Shown here in pieces: positions 1-5,582 of a DNA stretch of 5,582 nucleotides (its first letter is position 1; each line of letters starts with the position of its first letter). Source of the DNA: an uncultured Alphaproteobacteria bacterium (lineage in GTDB: Bacteria; Pseudomonadota; Alphaproteobacteria; Rhodobacterales; Rhodobacteraceae); NCBI GenBank assembly GCA_929200295.1, contig CAKMZE010000049.1:9675-15256 (forward strand). The letters run 5' to 3'. The translations under genes and the position numbers were made by a program. The notes under the pieces were generated by a model. The model did not search any database. It had not been told where the DNA came from and was given only the letters and a program-made list of their open reading frames with translations.

Positions 1-302
1 CCTGCTACCACTTGATCACCCGCGATCTCAATCCCGTTAAACCCACGACCCAGACGGATCACCACGCCGGGAATACCCCCATCACGCACGATCAGGTTAG
101 ACCCGACCCCCATGACAAAGACAGGCACGTTTGGATCAAGGGCACCCAGAAACGCAGATAGATCATCCTGATCTGCTGGCTGAAACAGCACATCCGCAGG
201 CCCGCCTACGCGCATCCATGTCAGATCATCCAACGCCCGGTCAGGCGTCAAAACCCCGCGCACCGGGGGCATATCGCTAAGCTGCCATTTGGGATCTGTC
301 AT
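1..302 (-). CDS. murB: MurB, UDP-N-acetylenolpyruvoylglucosamine reductase (N-terminal part; runs out of window)
   Basis: MurB is a cytoplasmic FAD-dependent enzyme that uses NADPH to reduce UDP-GlcNAc-enolpyruvate to UDP-MurNAc, the substrate of MurC. One hundred codons are visible. They include the FAD-domain landmarks LTWMRVGGPAD (27-37), LFQPADQDDL (39-48) and the diagnostic GVGSNLIVRDGG (65-76), followed by VVIRLGRGFNGIEI (80-93). The frame is open to the window edge, so the 3' part is simply outside. The start is ATG at 302 with AGGA at 314-311. An in-frame GTG sits immediately before it (305-303), so translation from the GTG would add just one residue. The gene follows the small membrane protein by 3 bases and is presumably co-transcribed with it. 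Confidence 0.96.
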   Translation of the reverse strand, partial: MTDPKWQLSDMPPVRGVLTPDRALDDLTWMRVGGPADVLFQPADQDDLSAFLGALDPNVPVFVMGVGSNLIVRDGGIPGVVIRLGRGFNGIEIAGDQVVA

Positions 303-305
303 CAC

Positions 306-593
306 CTACATCCTATCGCGTCGCCGCTGGATCAACCAGCCCAAGATCACCCCCGCTGTGGCCCCCGCCGCCGCAGGCGCCAAAAACAAAAGCCCCGCAA
401 TAATCGCCTGCAACGGGTCAACCCCAAAGGGGCGAACCGAAGCGAACAGCGCAATCGCCAGCGCCGCGCCGATCAAGGCAAGCAGCGTCAACGCCGCTCC
501 AACCTGCCCGCGCAGCACCAAAAAGCAGCCCAAACCAAACGGCACCACACCGCAGAGCATCATCATCCCCAAAACTGCGATATCCTGCCACAT
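306..593 (-). CDS. Uncharacterised 95-residue three-helix membrane protein
   Basis: I do not recognise this family. The protein is almost entirely hydrophobic. Helices are likely at about 5-27, 31-52 and 61-88, with short loops (VLRGQ, and RPFGVDP at 54-60) and a strongly basic end, QRRRDRM (89-95). By the positive-inside rule that tail would be cytoplasmic. The start is uncertain: the ATG at 593 has only GAGG 12 bases upstream. Three consecutive ATG codons at 566-558 (Met10-12) follow a GGGG and could provide an internal start, but that would cost part of the first helix. The TAG stop lies 3 bases before the murB ATG. The location between DUF2484-like genes and murB, all in one direction, makes an envelope-related function plausible but unproven. 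Confidence 0.72.
   Translation of the reverse strand: MWQDIAVLGMMMLCGVVPFGLGCFLVLRGQVGAALTLLALIGAALAIALFASVRPFGVDPLQAIIAGLLFLAPAAAGATAGVILGWLIQRRRDRM
311..314 (-). promoter_or_regulatory. Ribosome-binding site of murB
   Basis: AGGA, 8 bases before the ATG at 302, lies inside the end of the 95-residue gene. It serves the ATG, or less well the adjacent GTG at 305. Confidence 0.6.
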
Positions 594-601
594 GGGGTGC
601 T

Positions 602-853
602 CTAGCCTCGCATAACCAGCCGCTTAAACCAGCGGGTCAGGTAAATCACAGGCCAGCGCAACACGGACATCGCAGCGATCAGCACCACCAGCGCAATGAG
701 CCAGCCGTTTTCCACCACCACCCAGACCCACAGCGGCACGCCAAAGGCGATCAGCACATACGCCCGCCGCCAATGATTATCCTGTGATGGGATCATCGCG
801 AGGATATTGGCCACAAGCAGCCACACACAGGCCAGAATAAGCGACAGGGTCAT
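602..853 (-). CDS. DUF2484-like small membrane protein, second copy
   Basis: This is an 83-residue membrane protein of unknown function and the closer match to the DUF2484 pattern as I recall it: MTLSLILACVWLLVANILAM at 1-20, IPSQDNHWRRAYVLIA at 21-36, and VLRWPVIYLTRW near 64-75. Hydrophobic helices are likely at 2-22, 32-48 and 50-66, with a basic C-terminus (RWFKRLVMRG). The ATG overlaps the TGA of the first copy (ATGA), with GGAG 8 bases upstream. The TAG stop is 8 bases before the next ATG. Compared with the first copy it keeps the N-terminal helix and the R-x-P-x-x-Y segment (RNPLRY in the first copy, RWPVIY here), while the middle has diverged. Confidence 0.88.
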   Translation of the reverse strand: MTLSLILACVWLLVANILAMIPSQDNHWRRAYVLIAFGVPLWVWVVVENGWLIALVVLIAAMSVLRWPVIYLTRWFKRLVMRG

Positions 854-1104
854 TTCGGCAGCTCCGGTGCATCGCCGCGCAAGCGACGGTAGATATAACG
901 CAGAGGATTACGAAACATCGACACAAAAGCAAAGAGCCCAAGCACCGCAATCCACCAGCCAAAATCATAGCCAAGCCAGATGATCAAACAGGGTGCAGCC
1001 AGCAAAAGCACAAGCCCCGGCCGATACTGCATCTGCATCGGCAAAAGTGCCACCACGGTCGAGGCCACAACCCAAAGACAAGCGAGAAGGAGCGAGAGGG
1101 TCAT
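850..1104 (-). CDS. DUF2484-like small membrane protein, first copy
   Basis: This is an 84-residue hydrophobic protein of unknown function that I recognise as DUF2484-like, a family found in Rhodobacterales dcw clusters. Membrane helices are likely at 2-22 (starting MTLSLLLACLWVV) and within 30-63 (a long hydrophobic stretch, possibly two helices), followed by an R-rich cytoplasmic-type tail (RYIYRRLRGD, 69-78). The start at 1104 is preferred over an in-frame ATG at 1131 for three reasons. It aligns exactly with the MTLSL start of the neighbouring paralogue, it has AGGTGGG 8 bases upstream, and it gives an ATGA overlap with the preceding gene. The stop overlaps the second copy in the same way. 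The first 22 residues match the second copy closely, so the two are an old tandem duplication. The position between murC and murB suggests an envelope role, but this is inference only. Confidence 0.85.
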   Translation of the reverse strand: MTLSLLLACLWVVASTVVALLPMQMQYRPGLVLLLAAPCLIIWLGYDFGWWIAVLGLFAFVSMFRNPLRYIYRRLRGDAPELPK

Positions 1105-2630
1105 AGCGGCGGCCCACCTAGACCATCCCACCAGTCCTTAATCTTATCGAGGGTTTCCCATCTTTTGTACCATTTCACGGCGTTATCAAACCGCGCAGCA
1201 CCCTTGTTCGCTTTCTCTGTCGCTTTTTCAACATAACCGCCAAGGGTCGCGCTAGCCCCGCCGAATTTCTCGGCAAAGCGTTTGCCACGTGTCGCACGCG
1301 CCTCTGGTGTTTGCGCCTCGCCAATCTCGCTTTGTTGGTCCTCAAGATCGGCAATAAGATCGTTAAATATCGCACGCGTTTGCGGATCAGGCGGCAGGAT
1401 TTCATCTGTATCAAACGCTTGTAGGCGTTTATACCCTGCGAGCATGCTTTGCATCAAATCGGCACTGCTAAGATCACCAAGCTCAAGCGCTTTTAGCGCA
1501 TCTAAGGCAGCGAGAACATCGCCAAGATGCACGCGGGCAAGATCAGCATAATCATCAAGGGCATCATTCAAATCATCCGTCAACACCGCGCCAAGGTTAT
1601 CAAACGTCTCTTTGGTTCTGGCTAATCGCTTTGCTGTGCTGCCCAAGCGGATCATGTTGCGCAGTGACACCTTTTTACCGCGCTCCAAATCAGCGAGCTG
1701 ATCAAGAATTTGATCAACCGCTTTGACAGACGTGATCGGGCGATTTGCCCCTTGCAATTGTGCACGGGCAAGATCGCACCAGTCTTGCATGGTGATTTGC
1801 AAATCATGTGCGGCGGCTAAAAACGCATCGCGGCTTTCATCATCAATAAATGCCGCCTGATCGCTGGGGAATGCGACCGCGCGAATTTGGCGGTTTTTCT
1901 CCTCAAAATCAAAATAAGCCGCTTTTGCAATCGCGCTACGATCCTCTGGGGCTGTATCAGCATCCTCTGCCTCATACACCGCGAGCACAGGATCAAACTT
2001 GGGGTTCAACCGCGCAGGGTCACCCGTCCAATCGTCTTTGCGCAATGGTTTTAGGATCGGCAATAACAGCTCTGGATAGGTGTTTTTATCGGCGAGCACG
2101 CGGGTGTACCAGGCGATCCAGAACGCCCATTTCCCGGGTTTATCAGCCGCCAAAGCCTTGCGAGTCTCATCCCAAGCCTGCGCAATGTCATCAGGCATGC
2201 CATCAGGCCAGAGCGGGCCAAGGGGGGCCGTGGGATCTGCGCGAAGCGCTGCCAGATCAGCCCGGATTAATGGCCAAAGATCGACGTCGGCGGCGGCGGC
2301 GGCGGCGGCGGCGGCGTAGGCGTAGGCGGAGGCGTAGGCGTAGGCGGAGGCGTAGGCGTAGGCGGCGGCGGCGGCGGCGGCGGCGGTAATATCAGACGTT
2401 GGCATTTTGCGCGCAACGTCTGATATTGAGAGCGCACCAAGAACAGCGGCCCCAGTCACATCAATTTTACGCGCATTTGCCACAGGTGGTAAACCGCAAA
2501 GCGCTAAGGGTGCCACGCGGGCCGCTGCACGAAACGAAATTGTGCGCGCAGTTGCGATACGCGCATCCTCAGGCAGGCTGTTCAGATACTGCCCAAAGCT
2601 ATCACTATCCTGAACCTCTGCGATCTCCAT
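1101..2630 (-). CDS. Uncharacterised 509-residue Ala-rich protein inserted in the dcw operon
   Basis: I do not recognise a named family, and the function is unknown. No signal peptide or membrane helix is visible, so it is probably cytosolic. Regions: an N-terminal module (1-80) with SLPEDARIATARTISFRAAA (18-37) followed by RVAPLAL; polyAla (83-90); an alternating Tyr/Ser-Ala tract (91-106); polyAla (106-114); then a module with LWPDGMP (140-146), a W-rich helix (153-160) and KWAFWIAWYTRVL (167-179). The rest (about 230-500) is charged and mostly helix-like, ending in a Trp/Lys-rich amphipathic stretch (485-505). From memory, Ala-rich hypothetical proteins of Rhizobiales and Rhodobacterales share an 'AARAALRVLPL'-like start, an Ala/Tyr tract and a 'WPEGMP...W.WY..RL' module; this looks like a divergent member. 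The ATG abuts the murC TAG with zero spacing, with AGGGGG inside the murC end as ribosome-binding site. The TGA overlaps the next gene (ATGA). Codon choice is less GC-rich than in murC. The unbroken 509-codon frame and both tight junctions support a real gene. Confidence 0.85.
   Translation of the reverse strand: MEIAEVQDSDSFGQYLNSLPEDARIATARTISFRAAARVAPLALCGLPPVANARKIDVTGAAVLGALSISDVARKMPTSDITAAAAAAAAYAYASAYAYASAYAYAAAAAAAAADVDLWPLIRADLAALRADPTAPLGPLWPDGMPDDIAQAWDETRKALAADKPGKWAFWIAWYTRVLADKNTYPELLLPILKPLRKDDWTGDPARLNPKFDPVLAVYEAEDADTAPEDRSAIAKAAYFDFEEKNRQIRAVAFPSDQAAFIDDESRDAFLAAAHDLQITMQDWCDLARAQLQGANRPITSVKAVDQILDQLADLERGKKVSLRNMIRLGSTAKRLARTKETFDNLGAVLTDDLNDALDDYADLARVHLGDVLAALDALKALELGDLSSADLMQSMLAGYKRLQAFDTDEILPPDPQTRAIFNDLIADLEDQQSEIGEAQTPEARATRGKRFAEKFGGASATLGGYVEKATEKANKGAARFDNAVKWYKRWETLDKIKDWWDGLGGPPL
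1113..1119 (-). promoter_or_regulatory. Ribosome-binding site fixing the first DUF2484-like start
   Basis: AGGTGGG sits 8 bases upstream of the ATG at 1104, within the last codons of the 509-residue gene. It decides in favour of this start over the in-frame ATG at 1131. Confidence 0.7.
2289..2384 (-). repeat. In-frame trinucleotide microsatellite encoding polyAla-(YAYASA)n-polyAla
   Basis: This is a 96-base tract of 32 uninterrupted codons, all GCC, TAC or TCC on the coding strand. In transcription order there are seven GCC, then GCC-TAC-GCC-TAC with TCC-GCC interspersed, then nine final GCC including the one after the last TAC. The core at 2316-2363 is an 18-base unit (two TAC-GCC pairs and one TCC-GCC) present about 2.7 times without a mismatch. 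It encodes residues 83-114 of the 509-residue protein. The exclusive use of GCC for every alanine shows expansion by slippage and recent duplication. Gains or losses of whole codons would keep the frame open. Confidence 0.95.
2387..2428. repeat. Perfect inverted repeat (hairpin) inside the 509-residue gene
   Basis: The arms are 2388-2400 (aatatcagacgtt) and 2415-2427 (aacgtctgatatt), 13 of 13 complementary. The inner pair 2401/2414 extends the stem to 14 bp around a 12-base loop. The arms encode I-S-D-V and T-S-D-I (residues 69-72 and 78-81). In the mRNA the hairpin is followed directly by the GCC microsatellite, with only one codon (ACC) between. There is no U-tract, so it is not an intrinsic terminator. 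Its origin or role is unknown. Confidence 0.9.
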
Positions 2631-4031
2631 CTAGCCCCCTGTCATCCGGGCGGGCAGCGCATTGGCCCAGGCGCTGATCGTGCCAGCCCCAAGGCAGACC
2701 ACCATATCCCCCGGCTGCGTCTCGGCCTGCACCAGCGCAAGCAGCGCGTCTTCATCCGCCACCGCGCGCGCATGCCGGTGGCCATGGGCCGTGAGCCCCG
2801 TCACCAGATCATCGCGCCCGGCCCCTGTGATCGGGTCCTCGCCTGCGGCATAAACATCTGTGATCCCCACCACATCGGCATCATTAAAGCAGGCGCAAAA
2901 TTCTTCAAAATGATGGTGCAGCCGTGTGTAGCGGTGCGGCTGATGCACCGCGATGACCCGGCCTGTGGTCGCCTGCCGCGCGGCCTTGAGCACAGCGGCG
3001 ATTTCCACTGGGTGATGGCCATAGTCATCAATGATCGTGACGCCATCCACCTCGCCCACCTTGGTAAAGCGGCGGTTGACCCCGCCAAAGCCCGCAAGCG
3101 CTGATTTGATCTCATCCCGCTTGAGCCCCAGATGCCGCGCCACGGCGACAGCGGCCAATGCGTTTGACACATTGTGATCGCCGGGCATCGGCAGGGTGCA
3201 GCCTGTGATCTCGGTCTCTTCGCCTTGAAAGGCGATGTCAAAATAAGCGCTGCCGCCTTTGTAATGCAGGTTAGTGGCGCGCACGTCTGCCTGGGCGTTA
3301 AAGCCATAGGTGGTCACCCGGCGGTCGCTGATTTTGCCCACCAACGCCTGCACCTCTGGGTGGTCCGTGCAGCAAACCGCGAGACCGTAAAACGGGATGC
3401 CCGAGACAAAGTCGTAAAACCCCTGACGCAGGTTTTCGATGCTGCCCCAGTGTTCCATATGCTCGGGGTCGATATTGGTGACGATAGCGATGGTGGCAGG
3501 AAGGCGGTTAAACGTGCCGTCACTTTCATCAGCTTCGACCACCATCCATTCGCCTTGCCCCATACGCGCGTTCGAGCCGTAGGCGTGGATGATACCGCCG
3601 TTGATCACCGTGGGGTCGATACCGCCCTCATCAAGCAGGGCCGCCACCATCGTGGTGGTGGTCGTTTTGCCGTGTGTGCCCGCCACAGCGACATTGGATT
3701 TCAGGCGCATCAGTTCGGCCAGCATCTCAGCACGGCGTACCACAGGCAGGCCCCGCGCGCGGGCTGTGTCTAGCTCTGGGTTACCCGGTTTGATCGCGGA
3801 TGAAATGACGATCACGGCGGCGTTTTCAAGGTTATCCGGGCTTTGCCCCTCAAAAATCTGCGCGCCAAGCGTGGCAAGGCGCGTGGTGATCGGTGTCGCC
3901 TTAAGATCAGACCCTTGAACCGTGTAGCCGTGGTTAAGAAGCACCTCTGCAATGCCAGACATGCCAATCCCGCCGATGCCCACAAAATGGATCGGCCCCA
4001 CATCAATCGGGAGCTTTGTTGCTGCGTTCAT
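2631..4031 (-). CDS. murC: MurC, UDP-N-acetylmuramate--L-alanine ligase
   Basis: MurC is a cytoplasmic ATP-dependent Mur ligase that adds L-alanine to UDP-MurNAc, the first amino acid of the stem peptide. The 466-residue length is normal. The N-terminal Rossmann UDP-binding domain has HFVGIGGIGMSG (15-26). The central ATPase domain has the P-loop AGTHGKTTT (117-125), EADESDG (166-172), NIDPEHM (186-192) and DHNVSNALAA (285-294). The C-terminal domain shows DDYGHHP (335-341), HQPHRYTR (363-370) and CLGAGTIS (446-453), which together separate MurC from MurD, MurE, MurF and Mpl. The ATG at 4031 overlaps the murG stop (ATGA), with GGAG 10 bases upstream. Its TAG stop is directly followed by the ATG of the uncharacterised 509-residue gene. 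All catalytic motifs are intact and no frameshift is seen. Confidence 0.98.
   Translation of the reverse strand: MNAATKLPIDVGPIHFVGIGGIGMSGIAEVLLNHGYTVQGSDLKATPITTRLATLGAQIFEGQSPDNLENAAVIVISSAIKPGNPELDTARARGLPVVRRAEMLAELMRLKSNVAVAGTHGKTTTTTMVAALLDEGGIDPTVINGGIIHAYGSNARMGQGEWMVVEADESDGTFNRLPATIAIVTNIDPEHMEHWGSIENLRQGFYDFVSGIPFYGLAVCCTDHPEVQALVGKISDRRVTTYGFNAQADVRATNLHYKGGSAYFDIAFQGEETEITGCTLPMPGDHNVSNALAAVAVARHLGLKRDEIKSALAGFGGVNRRFTKVGEVDGVTIIDDYGHHPVEIAAVLKAARQATTGRVIAVHQPHRYTRLHHHFEEFCACFNDADVVGITDVYAAGEDPITGAGRDDLVTGLTAHGHRHARAVADEDALLALVQAETQPGDMVVCLGAGTISAWANALPARMTGG
2635..2640 (-). promoter_or_regulatory. Ribosome-binding site of the 509-residue gene, inside the murC end
   Basis: AGGGGG lies within the last murC codons (Met-Thr-Gly-Gly), 4 bases before the ATG at 2630 (7 bases when measured from its AGG). 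Because the TAG of murC abuts the ATG, the murC ribosome terminates on the new start, which favours translational coupling. Confidence 0.6.
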
Positions 4032-5140
4032 TCTGGGTCTGCTCCGTTTTGCTCGGGGATATTGGCGCGCTCATGCACCAACGTGACAAGCCGCTCTGTC
4101 GCCTCGGGGATACTGCAGGCGAGTGCTGCATTGGCCATTTGCATGGCGCGCTCTGGGCTGCTGAGGATCTCTGTGATCTGCGCGCACAGGCTTTCTGGCG
4201 TGAGCGTCTGTTCAGGTGCGAGAACAGCCGCCTCCGCCGCGATCAACTGACGCGCGTTGGCTGTTTGCTCATCCCGGATCGCCGCCGCCAGCGGAATCCA
4301 AATCGCGGGGCGGCCAATGACACTGGTGTCTGCGACCGTTGATGCCCCAGATCTGGCGATCACCAGCTGTGCCTCGGCAAGCCGCTCGGGCACATCGGTA
4401 AAGAAGAGCTTAACGTCAGCCGAGATCCCCTCATCCGCGTAAAACTGCGCAACACGCTGAAGATCCTCAGGCCGAGCCTGATGAGAAACACGGATATTGC
4501 GACGGATTTCTAACGGAATGGCGGCAATGGCAGGCGGCACCACATCCGACAATATCCGCGCGCCTTGGCTGCCGCCCATCACAAGGATCGACATCGGGTA
4601 ATCACCCGGCGGGATGTATCCCGCGCCAGCGCGCTCCGCGATTGCTGCGCGCACAGGGTTGCCGCATTGCACCCCTGTCACGCCATTGGGCAGCTCTGTC
4701 GGCCATGTGCCGCATGCAATCTGATCGACCCGCTTTGCAAAGAGTTGGTTAACCCGGCCCAAAACACCATTTTGCTCATGGATCATACGCGGCAAGCGCA
4801 AGACCCACGCCGCAGACATCGCAGGGATTGACGGGTAACCGCCAAAGCCCACCACCACAGCTGGCCTCTTGCGCAGCATCTGCCAAATTGCCGCAACAAT
4901 CCCGCCGGCGATTTGGAACGGCGCGCACAGCTTTGCAATAATCCCACCCCGCGCAAATGTCGCAGAGCCGACAACCTGCACCTTGACCGCATCCGGGAAA
5001 CCGCTGGTATAGCGCGCGCCGCGCGCATCGGTTGACAAATGCACGCGCCAACCGCGCGCCAGCATCGCCTCGGCAAGGGCCTGAGCAGGAAACATATGCC
5101 CCCCTGTCCCACCGGCTGCAATAATTAACAATGGCGCCAT
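4028..5140 (-). CDS. murG: MurG, UDP-GlcNAc:lipid I N-acetylglucosaminyltransferase
   Basis: MurG is a peripheral inner-membrane GT-B glycosyltransferase (GT28). It transfers GlcNAc from UDP-GlcNAc to undecaprenyl-PP-MurNAc-pentapeptide (lipid I), giving lipid II. At 370 residues it has the usual family length. Motifs in order: the N-terminal glycine loop GGTGGHMFPA (10-19, with the conserved His15), GFGGYPS (98-104), HEQNGVLGR (121-129), GNPVR (160-164), the second-domain glycine loop GGSQGA (189-194), ARSGAST (262-268) and DEQTANA (290-296). Many family members have His where Glu291 stands here; I believe the Glu form occurs in relatives of this group and do not read it as damage. The ATG at 5140 is preceded by a strong GAGGA 8 bases upstream. 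The TGA overlaps the murC ATG as ATGA, which suggests translational coupling to the next cytoplasmic-wall enzyme. Confidence 0.98.
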   Translation of the reverse strand: MAPLLIIAAGGTGGHMFPAQALAEAMLARGWRVHLSTDARGARYTSGFPDAVKVQVVGSATFARGGIIAKLCAPFQIAGGIVAAIWQMLRKRPAVVVGFGGYPSIPAMSAAWVLRLPRMIHEQNGVLGRVNQLFAKRVDQIACGTWPTELPNGVTGVQCGNPVRAAIAERAGAGYIPPGDYPMSILVMGGSQGARILSDVVPPAIAAIPLEIRRNIRVSHQARPEDLQRVAQFYADEGISADVKLFFTDVPERLAEAQLVIARSGASTVADTSVIGRPAIWIPLAAAIRDEQTANARQLIAAEAAVLAPEQTLTPESLCAQITEILSSPERAMQMANAALACSIPEATERLVTLVHERANIPEQNGADPE

Positions 5141-5142
5141 AC

Positions 5143-5582
5143 TTATCGTCCTCGTAACAAAATATCACCAATCGCGCCTTGCGGTCTCACGCGGGTAAAC
5201 GCAAGTAGCATCCCCATTGCTAGCCCACCCGCGATCAGCGATGACCCACCATATGACACGAAAGGCAGCGTCATGCCTTTTGCAGGCAAAAGCCGCACCG
5301 CAACGCCCATGTTGATCATCGCTTGCGCACCAAAGGCACAGGCAAGCCCAGTACCCGCAAGGCGGATAAAAGGATCGCGTTCCTTAATCAGCCGCGACAA
5401 GGACCGCACAACAATCGTTGTATAAAGTGCGATGACCACCAGCACACAGATCAACCCGTATTCTTCGGCGGCGACCGCAATGATAAAATCTGTGTGCGCA
5501 TCAGGCAGCGACCATTTCACTTGCCCCTCGCCCACGCCAACCCCAAAAAAGCCGCCCTCACGAATAGCATTCGTTGCATAGC
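5143..5582 (-). CDS. ftsW: FtsW, septal peptidoglycan polymerase (C-terminal part; 5' end outside window)
   Basis: FtsW is a SEDS-family inner-membrane glycosyltransferase that polymerises lipid II into septal glycan together with the transpeptidase FtsI. The last 145 residues are visible and the frame stays open to the window edge, so the gene is cut by the window and not truncated. The large periplasmic loop ends in GEGQVKWSLPDAHTDF (fragment residues 17-32), the hallmark (G)EG-K-LP-HTDFIFAV region of SEDS proteins. A membrane helix follows (about 32-58), then another around 71-90. The conserved GMTLPFVSYGGSS motif is at 102-114, followed by the final helix (about 115-130) and a short basic tail ending LLRGR. 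The TAA stop lies 2 bases before the murG ATG, and the murG ribosome-binding site sits inside the ftsW end. RodA is the paralogous alternative, but the murG-murC neighbourhood argues for FtsW. Confidence 0.96.
   Translation of the reverse strand, partial: YATNAIREGGFFGVGVGEGQVKWSLPDAHTDFIIAVAAEEYGLICVLVVIALYTTIVVRSLSRLIKERDPFIRLAGTGLACAFGAQAMINMGVAVRLLPAKGMTLPFVSYGGSSLIAGGLAMGMLLAFTRVRPQGAIGDILLRGR
5149..5153 (-). promoter_or_regulatory. Ribosome-binding site of murG
   Basis: GAGGA, 8 bases upstream of the murG ATG at 5140, overlaps the last codons of ftsW. The spacing is optimal and supports this start. Confidence 0.75.

Larger units (their letters stand above)
1..5582 (-). other. Interior of a dcw (division and cell wall) operon
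   Basis: All eight genes run in the same direction. In order, their junctions are a 2-base gap, an ATGA overlap, zero spacing, two ATGA overlaps, an 8-base gap and a 3-base gap. No promoter-sized gap and no hairpin plus U-tract occurs, so transcription must start beyond the 5582 end and finish beyond base 1. Single-transcript status is inferred from spacing, not shown. Confidence 0.85.

Noticed and set aside
1105..1131. Longer form of the first DUF2484-like protein starting at ATG 1131
   Set aside because: The extra nine residues (MGWSRWAAA) do not align with the paralogue. The start at 1104 has a good AGGTGGG and the ATGA overlap.
2289..2384. Type I antifreeze-like Ala-rich helix
   Set aside because: Those proteins carry Thr at an 11-residue spacing. 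Here the period is two and six residues with Tyr and Ser and no Thr array.
1850..2389. Plus-strand open frame of 179 codons ending in a long poly-arginine run
   Set aside because: It is antisense to the 509-residue gene, and its poly-Arg is just the other-strand reading of the GCC tract. It has no gene-like neighbours on the plus strand.
2388..2427. Inverted repeat as an intrinsic terminator
   Set aside because: On the transcribed strand the stem is followed by ACC and GCC codons with no U-tract, and it lies deep inside an open frame.
2801..3307. Minus-strand open frame of 168 codons in another phase
   Set aside because: It is fully inside murC, whose own frame carries all the ligase motifs; this is a shadow frame.
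3644..3658. Short palindrome CCACCA-TCG-TGGTGG
   Set aside because: It falls in murC just after the P-loop, where the Thr-run codons (ACC ACC ACG) and Met-Val (ATG GTG) create it. The 6-bp stem is explained by coding.
3174..3773. Plus-strand open frame of 199 codons
   Set aside because: It lies opposite intact murC motifs and shows no recognisable domain. Such long antisense frames are expected in GC-rich genes.
5533..5535. GTG at 5535 as start of a separate short gene
   Set aside because: The frame continues upstream to the window edge with FtsW-typical residues (REGGFFGVG), so this GTG is an internal valine of ftsW.

Overview
The window is a compact, single-strand stretch of a division and cell wall (dcw) cluster. 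Every gene lies on the minus strand and is read from the high-coordinate end to the low. The order ftsW, murG, murC, small membrane genes, murB is the alphaproteobacterial dcw arrangement. Two tandem small membrane proteins of what I recognise as the DUF2484 family, lying between murC and murB, point to Rhodobacterales (a Roseobacter-type marine bacterium). This placement is inferred from gene content and protein flavour, because no rRNA or other marker is present.

Layout in transcription order: the 3' part of ftsW (5582-5143), murG (5140-4028), murC (4031-2631), an uncharacterised 509-residue soluble protein (2630-1101), two DUF2484-like proteins of 84 and 83 residues (1104-850 and 853-602), a 95-residue three-helix membrane protein (593-306), and the 5' part of murB (302-1). 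Junctions are very tight: gaps of 0 to 8 bases, and three 4-base ATGA stop/start overlaps. There is no room for an internal promoter or terminator, so the window reads as the inside of one long operon. No intergenic stretch exceeds 8 bases.

The known genes cover consecutive steps of peptidoglycan synthesis. MurB reduces UDP-GlcNAc-enolpyruvate to UDP-MurNAc, MurC adds L-Ala to it, MurG converts lipid I to lipid II, and FtsW polymerises lipid II into septal glycan.

The unusual element is the 509-residue gene placed seamlessly between murC and the DUF2484 pair. It is poorer in G+C than murC in the stretches I counted. It carries an in-frame GCC/TAC/TCC microsatellite encoding polyAla, then (YAYASA)n, then polyAla. 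Directly upstream of that tract, in the direction of transcription, lies a perfect 14-bp inverted repeat inside the coding sequence. It resembles, from memory, a loosely defined family of Ala-rich hypothetical proteins of alphaproteobacteria; its function is unknown.
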